The notes below the pieces were generated by a model. That model did not search any database, was not told the DNA's origin, and saw only the letters and a program-made list of their open reading frames with translations. This document shows positions 5,986-8,725 of a stretch of DNA of 8,725 nucleotides, piece after piece. Source of the DNA: Brevundimonas sp. UBA5936 (GTDB lineage: Bacteria; Pseudomonadota; Alphaproteobacteria; Caulobacterales; Caulobacteraceae). A program made the position numbers and the translations under genes. The stretch's first letter is position 1. Every line of letters begins with the position of its first letter. The stretch is from positions 52,459-61,183 of the forward strand of contig DJDA01000127.1 in the NCBI GenBank assembly GCA_002430835.1, written 5' to 3'.

Positions 5986-6016
5986 GGCGGGGCACCCGGA
6001 ACACTGAGAATGGCTC

Positions 6017-6044
6017 GCTATAGCATTTATTAAGGCGGGTGCAA
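6017..6044 (-). promoter_or_regulatory. Candidate bfd promoter
   Basis: On the minus strand GCTATAGC covers the -10 position and matches the Caulobacter -10 consensus GCTANAWC at seven of eight positions. TTGCAC sits 16 bases upstream of TATAGC as a weak -35. Its -35 overlaps the Fur-like palindrome at 6040-6054, a layout expected for a repressed promoter. Confidence 0.5.
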
Positions 6045-6054
6045 ATCATTCGCA
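6040..6054. promoter_or_regulatory. Fur-like 7-1-7 operator between bfd and thiE
   Basis: TGCAAAT-C-ATTCGCA is an inverted repeat with six of seven arm positions symmetrical. It resembles the TGCAAATnATTTGCA type of site I recall for alphaproteobacterial Fur/Mur regulators. A second, perfect palindrome, CGCATG-CA-CATGCG at 6051-6064, overlaps its end. The position over the bfd -35 and the iron-release function of Bfd support iron-dependent repression. Binding is inferred. Confidence 0.5.
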
Positions 6055-6102
6055 TGCACATGCGACATTGACGACGACGGCGACGACGGGCAGGGCTCGG
6101 CC

Positions 6103-6765
6103 ATGGCTCGTCAACCGCAAATTCCCGCTCGCCCGGCCTGCCGGCTGTACCTGATCACGCCGGTCGCCATCCCGGACCTGGAGGCCTTCGCCGCAGAGCT
6201 GGAGACCGCCCTGTCGGCCGGGGACTGCGCCGCCTTGCAGATCCGTCTGAAGGAAGCTTCGGACGAGGCGATCCGCGCCGCTGTCGCCCGGCTGAAGCCG
6301 ATCTGCCAGGCGCACGAAGTGGCTCTGATCCTGAATGATCGGCCGGATCTGGCGCGCGCCACGGGCTGCGACGGGGTGCATGTGGGCCAGGAGGACGCTT
6401 CCCTGGCCGAGGCGCGGCGCATCATGGGCCCGGACGCCATGATCGGCGTCACCTGCCACGACAGCCGCCACCTGGCGATGGAGGCGGCCGAGGGCGGGGC
6501 CGACTATGTCGCCTTCGGCGCCTTCTTCCCGACCGAAACCAAGGACGTCGTTCATCACGCCGAGCCCGACATCCTGACCATCTGGCAGGAGACGATGGAG
6601 GTTCCCTGCGTGGCCATCGGCGGCGTTACGGCCGAAAACGCGGCCGGCCTGGCGGCGGCGGGGGCGGACTTCGTGGCTGTCAGCGCCGGGGTCTGGGCGC
6701 ATCCGCAAGGACCGGCGGCGGCGATGCGAGCCTTTGATGCGGCCCTGGCGGGCGCAGCTTCCTGA
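6103..6765 (+). CDS. thiE: Thiamine phosphate synthase family protein
   Basis: Expected to couple hydroxymethylpyrimidine diphosphate with the thiazole phosphate to make thiamine monophosphate in the cytoplasm. The 220-residue TIM-barrel sequence carries the family landmarks: QIRLK with Q46, R48 and K50; LNDRPDLA with N78 and D79; GVHVGQED with D98; IGVTCHD at 114-120; FFPTETK at 142-147; AIGGVTAEN with the phosphate-binding GG at 173-174; and VSAG at 193-196. The usual REK motif is RLK here, and IGVT replaces the more common IG(V/A)S. It is therefore a divergent member, though the substrate-contact residues persist. No other thiamine genes are in view and there is no TPP riboswitch upstream. 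The ATG at 6103 has AGGG about nine bases before it. A TenI-like or otherwise altered role is possible but less likely. Confidence 0.88.
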   Translation: MARQPQIPARPACRLYLITPVAIPDLEAFAAELETALSAGDCAALQIRLKEASDEAIRAAVARLKPICQAHEVALILNDRPDLARATGCDGVHVGQEDASLAEARRIMGPDAMIGVTCHDSRHLAMEAAEGGADYVAFGAFFPTETKDVVHHAEPDILTIWQETMEVPCVAIGGVTAENAAGLAAAGADFVAVSAGVWAHPQGPAAAMRAFDAALAGAAS

Positions 6766-6788
6766 CTTCAGAGGATGTTTAGGAAGCT
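6756..6788. other. Inverted repeat spanning the thiE stop
   Basis: AGCTTCCT at 6756-6763 is perfectly complementary to AGGAAGCT at 6781-6788, with 17 bases between. It overlaps the thiE TGA and precedes the kinase gene. It has no T-run, so a terminator role is uncertain. Confidence 0.3.
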
Positions 6789-6817
6789 CGGGCAGGGTGA
6801 GGCCTTAGTGTCGCCCC

Positions 6818-8509
6818 GTGGACCCGATCATGACGATGAGCCGCGCGCTCGAAAGACCTGAAGCTGTTGTGGAGCCGTCGGGCATGACGCCCCGCACGCT
6901 CCCGTCATCACAAGCCAACGCCGCCTTCTTCCGTCAGCCTCTGCTGCCGATCCTGACCGCCGTGGGCGTGACCGTCCTGGTGGTGCTGGCGGTCAGCTTT
7001 GCGCGCGCCAACGGCGTGGTGGCCGCCCTGTGGGGAGCGAGCGGTCTGGCCCTGGCCCTGTGGCTGCGCGGCGGGCGCGGGCTGGCCTATGATTGCGGCT
7101 TCGTGGTGCTGATTGCGGCGGGGGTGCTGGCGGGCGAGTTCCTGAGCGGGAACGGACCGGCGCTGGCGCTGCTGTTCACCGTGGCCAATCTGCTGGAGAT
7201 CGCCCTGGCGGTGGTGCTGACGCGCCGACTGGTGACGGGGCTGCATGTCGACAGCGTCGAAGGGCTGGCGCGGTTTCTGACCGTTTGCGCCATCGCTCCG
7301 CTTCCGTCCGCTGTGTTCAGCGCGGTGGCGCTGAACATGATGATCGGCGCCGACCTGCTGGATTCCTTGCGGATCTGGTGGAGCGCCCACGCCCTGGGTT
7401 TCGCTGTTCTAGGCGTGTTTGGTCTGACCTTGCGCCGGTCGCATCTGAATATTCTGCGCGAGCCCGTGCGACTGGCTGAGGGCGTCGCGTTGAGCGGCCT
7501 GATCCTGAGCGCCTGCTACGCCATCTTCTCGCAGTTGAGCCTGCCTTACGGCTTTCTGCTGTTGCCGCTGCTGGTTCTCATGGCGGTGCGCTTTCGCGTC
7601 GTCGGCATCGCCTGGGCCCTGATGATCGTCTCGGTCATGGCCATCGGCGGGACCATGGCCGGAAACGGCCCCTATCACGACTTCAACGCCGAGCAGCGGG
7701 CCATGCTGGGGCAACTTCTGGTGCTGCTGGGCTATATGCCGATCGTCATGGTCGCGGCCTTGCTGGAAGAGCGGGACCGCCTGACCGAACGCGCGCGTGA
7801 GGGACGCGCGCGAGCCGAGCGCGCCTCGGCGGCCAAGTCGCGGCTGCTGGCCAATGTGGCCCATGAGATCAAGAGTCCGATTGGCGGCGTCATCGGCATC
7901 GGCGAGCTGTGGGCCGGCGGGCACCTGGGCGCCGTCACGCCCAATCAGGTCGAGATGGCGCAGATGCTGGTCAAGACGGCGCGTCAGGTCGAGGCTCTGA
8001 CCCACGACCTGCTTGATGTGGCGCGGGCCGAGGCGGGCGCGGTCAAGGTCGATCTGCGCCCGACCGACGTCGCCGGCGTGCTGGAGGATGTGCGCCGTAG
8101 CCTGCTGCTGAATCCCGAAACGGCGGCGGTGAAGATCGATGTGGTCGCGGCCGGCGATCACCTGGTGGCGCGGGCCGATTCCCAGCGTCTGACGCAGGTG
8201 GTGGGCAACCTGGCCAACAACGCCGTCAAATACGGCGCCTCGGGCGGGCTGGTCGTCCTGCGCGCGGCCTGGAGCGGCGATCGCGTCCGCATCGAGGTGG
8301 TCGACCGCGGACCTGGCCTGTCGGAAGAGAAGCAGGCGCAACTGTTCGAGCCTTTCAACCGTCTGGGTCTGGAGCGTTCGGCCATCGAGGGGCATGGGGT
8401 CGGCCTGACCCTGGCCAAACGGCTGGTCGAGTTGCAGGGCGGCGAGATCGGCGTGATCTCGGCGTCGGGGCAGGGCGCGACCTTCTGGGTGGAGTTGCCG
8501 GGCGCTTGA
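6818..8509 (+). CDS. Membrane sensor histidine kinase with MASE1-like N-terminus
   Basis: Two-component sensor kinase of the inner membrane. The N-terminal 315 residues hold about nine or ten hydrophobic helices (from 43-63 to 295-315) and look like a MASE1-type integral sensory domain, with no large periplasmic domain. A short charged helix, about 317-340, leads into the dimerisation/phosphoacceptor helix ANVAHEIKSP, with H349 as the phosphorylated residue. The catalytic ATPase domain is intact: N-box NLANNAVK (464-471), G1 box DRGPG (496-500), LFEPF, and G2 box GHGVGL (525-530). No receiver domain and no adjacent response regulator are present. The GTG at 6818 gives the longest form; ATGs at 6830, 6836 and 6884 are possible. 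The last has GGAG nine bases upstream and would give 541 residues. Rarer codons (AGA, CCT, GTT) between 6850 and 6870 also make the early start doubtful. The signal sensed is unknown. Confidence 0.9.
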   Translation: MDPIMTMSRALERPEAVVEPSGMTPRTLPSSQANAAFFRQPLLPILTAVGVTVLVVLAVSFARANGVVAALWGASGLALALWLRGGRGLAYDCGFVVLIAAGVLAGEFLSGNGPALALLFTVANLLEIALAVVLTRRLVTGLHVDSVEGLARFLTVCAIAPLPSAVFSAVALNMMIGADLLDSLRIWWSAHALGFAVLGVFGLTLRRSHLNILREPVRLAEGVALSGLILSACYAIFSQLSLPYGFLLLPLLVLMAVRFRVVGIAWALMIVSVMAIGGTMAGNGPYHDFNAEQRAMLGQLLVLLGYMPIVMVAALLEERDRLTERAREGRARAERASAAKSRLLANVAHEIKSPIGGVIGIGELWAGGHLGAVTPNQVEMAQMLVKTARQVEALTHDLLDVARAEAGAVKVDLRPTDVAGVLEDVRRSLLLNPETAAVKIDVVAAGDHLVARADSQRLTQVVGNLANNAVKYGASGGLVVLRAAWSGDRVRIEVVDRGPGLSEEKQAQLFEPFNRLGLERSAIEGHGVGLTLAKRLVELQGGEIGVISASGQGATFWVELPGA

Positions 8510-8567
8510 TCCGGCGGGCGCGATGGCCGCTTGACCCGGTGCGGCCCCGGCCGTCAATGTCATTGTC
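8510..8567 (+). promoter_or_regulatory. Gap between kinase and exported protein gene
   Basis: It holds TTGACC at 8531-8536, a plausible -35, but only a poor -10 (TCAATG) 17 bases later. CGGCC-CC-GGCCG forms a small palindrome between them. Whether the next gene has its own promoter is not clear. Confidence 0.25.
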
Positions 8568-8725
8568 ATGAAAGCCGTATTCGTCGCCGCCCTGTCGCTC
8601 GCCGCCCCTCTGGCCCTGTCCGCGACGCCCGCCGCCGCGCAGCAAGATCCGGCCGAGCGCGCCCGCATCGAAGAGTTGACGCGCCGCCTGAACGGCGCGC
8701 CGCCCGCGCCGCAAAGGGCGGCGCC
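8568..8725 (+). CDS. Small exported protein of unknown function (partial, runs off window)
   Basis: An open frame from the ATG at 8568 to the window edge, 52 complete codons with no stop. The first 24 or so residues form a textbook Sec signal peptide: MKAVF, a hydrophobic core rich in Ala and Leu, and a probable cleavage after TPAAA before QQDPAE. The mature start is charged and helical (ERARIEELTRRLNG), then proline- and alanine-rich. The GC-ending codon pattern matches real genes here. There is no Shine-Dalgarno sequence directly upstream. I do not recognise the family, and too little is visible to assign a function. It is in the same direction as the kinase, 58 bases after it, so co-transcription is possible. 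Confidence 0.7.
   Translation, partial: MKAVFVAALSLAAPLALSATPAAAQQDPAERARIEELTRRLNGAPPAPQRAA

Noticed and set aside
6004..6009. CTGAGA upstream of thiE as part of a TPP riboswitch
   Set aside because: The rest of the TPP (thi-box) consensus, including the CCTGAT and GGATAATGCC-type segments, is absent, so the hexamer alone is chance.
6068..6073. TTGACG upstream of thiE as a -35 box
   Set aside because: It matches the Caulobacter -35, but the expected -10 position falls in GC-rich sequence next to the ATG with no match, so the promoter is not supported.
7409..8668. 419-residue minus-strand open frame opposite the histidine kinase
   Set aside because: The plus strand encodes an intact kinase core here. 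The antisense translation is Gln/Arg/His-rich and shows no recognisable domain.

Overview
This is a GC-rich, gene-dense stretch of chromosome whose proteins look alphaproteobacterial. The best fit is the Caulobacterales, probably a Brevundimonas-like species. The grounds are the cysteine-free alphaproteobacterial form of ribosomal protein L31 beside an MsbA-related ABC exporter, an efp/suhB neighbourhood, a candidate promoter close to the Caulobacter -10 consensus upstream of bfd, and short palindromic intergenic repeats of the kind common in this group. The assignment comes from recalled family features, not a database search.

Layout, left to right. The window opens inside rpmE (L31, minus strand), divergent from a 614-residue ABC exporter half-transporter (plus). 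The exporter converges on a secreted GlpQ-like glycerophosphodiester phosphodiesterase (minus), with a perfect palindrome between the two stop codons. Next comes a 205-base stretch with 34-base terminal inverted repeats and several internal hairpins. It ends on the stop codon of a SuhB-type inositol monophosphatase (minus). Upstream of suhB lie three consecutive stem-loops, the last a good intrinsic terminator for efp (elongation factor P, minus). Then follow bacterioferritin (bfr) and bacterioferritin-associated ferredoxin (bfd), both minus. Divergent from bfd is thiE (thiamine phosphate synthase, plus). A membrane sensor histidine kinase with a MASE1-like N-terminus follows (plus), and finally the first 52 codons of a small exported protein that runs off the end.

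How the genes work together. The clearest functional unit is bfd plus bfr: bacterioferritin stores iron, and Bfd supplies the electrons that release it. A Fur-like 7-1-7 palindrome covers the proposed bfd -35 region, and a second palindrome lies over the proposed bfr promoter, so both genes are probably regulated by iron. The bacterioferritin carries threonine where one of the six conserved diiron ligands (E127 in E. coli numbering) is expected. The other genes are housekeeping or envelope functions that appear to be separate transcription units.

I found no phage, insertion sequence with transposase, CRISPR array, toxin-antitoxin pair or RNA gene, and no convincing undescribed multi-gene system. 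The points most worth a second look are the inverted-repeat element, the two families of stop-codon-proximal palindromes, the iron-regulatory region around bfd, and the bacterioferritin ligand change.
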